Shown piece by piece: positions 5,095-6,379 of a stretch of DNA of 6,379 bases. The notes below the pieces were generated by a model. The model had not been told where the DNA came from. It did no database searches and saw nothing but the letters and a program-made list of their open reading frames with translations. A program made the position numbers and the translations under genes. The DNA comes from an uncultured Microcaldota archaeon. GTDB taxonomy: Archaea > Micrarchaeota > Micrarchaeia > Anstonellales > Bilamarchaeaceae. Each line of letters opens with the position of its first letter. Within the stretch, counting starts at the first letter, position 1. The DNA lies in the NCBI GenBank assembly GCA_903920925.1, contig CAIXOA010000111.1, positions 1 to 6,379 of the forward strand. Reading direction: 5' to 3'.

Positions 5095-6347
5095 TCCACC
5101 ACCTCGAACTTACCCGGAATCATGCCCATCCAGCAGCTCCATTTCACCTCTCCACTCTCGTTCGGCGTAAATTCAATCACCTGCTCCCCCGGTTGCACGT
5201 CAAACTCCAGCCCGTAATCCGGCACTATTATCCGATTGTTGCAGGAGGTAAGGCTCACCCCTTTTATCACCCACCGAACCGGCACGCCCTTCTTCAGCGT
5301 GAATGTGTTCGGCTCAAACCCGTAGTATGTAACGTTCATGTGGATTTCCTGGAACTCGGGCGCAGTCCCGTTCTGCTGCACGGTTGCATTTCCCGCATCA
5401 CCCGCGCTCACCACAACCCCCTTTCCCACGAGCGTAAGCCCCTGGTTCAGCAGGAGTACCCCGAGGAAAATCACAATCCATCCGGAGATGGATGCAAACC
5501 TAGCCGGAACGTTCCCGCCTGCCCGCGCAGCAATGATGCCAAACCCGAGCATCACCGGCAGGGTGCCCAGCCCAAAAAAGAAAAGCGCCGTTGCCCCCGC
5601 AACAAGACTCCCGGTCCCCGCAGCGAATATGTACATCGCCTGCAGGGGGCCGCACGCAATCATCAGCCCGTTCAACAGTCCTGTAACCAAAGGCCCTCTC
5701 CCGCCGAATTTGCCCATCACCTTTCCAATGAAATCCGGCATCCCAAACCTGATTCCTCCCAATCCGCTTATCCCAAGCATCCCCAACCCGTACAATAGAA
5801 GGAATATGCCCGCAAGCAGCGCGGCACCCGCCCTCATCTCCGGAGTGAAGGCAATCGCAGAGCCAACCAGCCCAAAAACCGCGCCTATGAATGTATATGA
5901 GGCCAGCTTCCCCGCCCCGTACAATATATGAGGAGTTATTGCCGCCCCTGATTTGGATGAATATCCAAGCACAAATCCCCCACACATCGCTATGCAGTGG
6001 AATCCGGTGGCCAGCCCCAAAACAAACAACGCAGCATATCCTACTTCGCTCCCAACCTCCGGAAACCTGATACCAAGGCCCAAATTCTCCAGGAGGAAGG
6101 CGGCGGCAAAGAGTGCTGCCACCCCCATCACTACCCAGAACCACCCCCCTCCAACGGAGTACCCTTCCTTCCTTATTGCTTCTTCCAGTTCCTTCCTGTC
6201 CGCATCGTCCGTAACTACCTCCACCTCCCCTTTCTGCTGGGAGGCCTTCACGGTGACGACGCCCTCCACTTTTTTCAGGGCGCCCTCAATCCGCTGCTCG
6301 CAAGACCCGCAGCGCATCCCGCGCACCTTTATTTTTTCCGTTTTCAT
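5091..6347 (-). CDS. HMA - SafE/DsbD_2-like membrane domain - cupredoxin fusion, putative copper conduit
   Basis: A 418-residue three-part protein. (1) An HMA metallochaperone domain (1-65) with GMRCGSC; Cys13 and Cys16 bind Cu(I). (2) A membrane domain with about seven helices (near 69-88, 103-128, 141-165, 172-192, 212-240, 246-270, 282-303), of the family annotated sulfite exporter TauE/SafE or DsbD_2. Its hallmarks are GFHCIAMCGGF (116-126: His117, Cys118, Met121, Cys122) and ACGPLQAM (231-238, Cys232). (3) A C-terminal cupredoxin (about 327-418) with Cys369 and the CWMGM loop (Cys405, Met407, Met409). Seven helices put the HMA inside and the cupredoxin outside. Similar fusions are known beside copA in other prokaryotes. 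The likely role is moving Cu(I), or reducing power, across the membrane; the direction cannot be told. The name sulfite exporter should not be read as function. The start is backed by GAGGTG with 5-nt spacing. Confidence 0.87.
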   Translation of the reverse strand: MKTEKIKVRGMRCGSCEQRIEGALKKVEGVVTVKASQQKGEVEVVTDDADRKELEEAIRKEGYSVGGGWFWVVMGVAALFAAAFLLENLGLGIRFPEVGSEVGYAALFVLGLATGFHCIAMCGGFVLGYSSKSGAAITPHILYGAGKLASYTFIGAVFGLVGSAIAFTPEMRAGAALLAGIFLLLYGLGMLGISGLGGIRFGMPDFIGKVMGKFGGRGPLVTGLLNGLMIACGPLQAMYIFAAGTGSLVAGATALFFFGLGTLPVMLGFGIIAARAGGNVPARFASISGWIVIFLGVLLLNQGLTLVGKGVVVSAGDAGNATVQQNGTAPEFQEIHMNVTYYGFEPNTFTLKKGVPVRWVIKGVSLTSCNNRIIVPDYGLEFDVQPGEQVIEFTPNESGEVKWSCWMGMIPGKFEVVE

Positions 6348-6379
6348 CCTACCACCTCTCTTTTGCCCATGCGGCTTCC
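6344..6379 (-). CDS. Possible C-terminal end of an upstream operon gene (partial)
   Basis: From the right edge a minus-strand frame reads GSRMGKREVVG and stops at TGA 6344-6346, which overlaps the fusion gene's ATG as ATGA, a typical operon junction. Only 11 residues are visible. The end GKREVVG faintly recalls the fusion's GKFEVVE, but GAGGTGGT here also serves as ribosome site, so the likeness may be forced. Product unknown. Confidence 0.3.
   Translation of the reverse strand, partial: GSRMGKREVVG
6353..6358 (-). promoter_or_regulatory. Shine-Dalgarno site of the fusion gene
   Basis: Minus-strand GAGGTG, within GAGAGGTGGT, lies 5 nt before the ATG at 6347. It supports that start and would be read as Glu-Val codons if the upstream partial frame is real. 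Confidence 0.6.

Noticed and set aside
5500..6144. 214-codon minus-strand frame inside the fusion gene
   Set aside because: It is a shifted frame of the membrane domain, rich in Trp, Gly and Arg, without its own ribosome site or family signature.
1..6379. CRISPR array, insertion sequence or phage module
   Set aside because: I saw no spaced direct repeats, transposase motifs or terminal repeats around genes; the window is a pair of ordinary converging operons with a few local hairpins.

Overview
The window is a compact, GC-rich stretch that reads as prokaryotic and probably archaeal. Supporting signs are heavy use of AGG (Arg) and ATA (Ile) codons, Shine-Dalgarno sites of the GAGGTG/GAGGTGATT type placed 5-8 nt before the start codons, a DUF1405/YpjA-like membrane protein, and a very small M28/M42-like metallopeptidase. 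A DPANN-type archaeon is my best guess. The lineage is an inference and no rRNA or tRNA is present to test it.

Left part (1-1348, plus strand): the 3' part of an ATP-grasp protein related to phosphoribosylamine-glycine ligase (PurD/GARS) enters from the left edge. Nine bases after it comes a 191-residue zinc-peptidase-like hydrolase. The two form a likely two-gene operon that is not the standard purine pathway context. It ends in an 8-bp convergent overlap with the minus-strand operon.

Right part (1341-6379, minus strand): a copper-handling operon transcribed right to left. Its order is: the possible tail of an unseen upstream gene at the right edge (ATGA overlap); a three-part fusion of cytosolic HMA domain, seven-helix SafE/DsbD_2-like membrane domain and external cupredoxin; a 53-codon open frame that ends in a near copy of the fusion's C-terminus; a membrane-anchored cupredoxin-like protein with no histidine and a CxC tail; the Cu(I) P1B-ATPase CopA; and DUF1405, which starts 3 bases after copA stops. 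The parts suggest Cu(I) being passed between HMA domains, a membrane conduit, CopA and external Cys/Met cupredoxins, for export or for metallating an external cuproenzyme. No metalloregulator gene lies in the window.

No gap without a gene exceeds 300 bases. The 183-base gap between the cupredoxin gene and copA (4152-4334) holds three successive perfect or near-perfect inverted repeats. The 168 bases between the fusion and the cupredoxin gene (4923-5090) hold the small open frame and one more hairpin. The most unusual points are the conserved cupredoxin C-terminal remnant (4933-4980), the hairpin cluster (4227-4314), the histidine-free cupredoxin, and the pairing of a PurD-like ligase (metal-site Asn replaced by Thr) with a miniature metallopeptidase.
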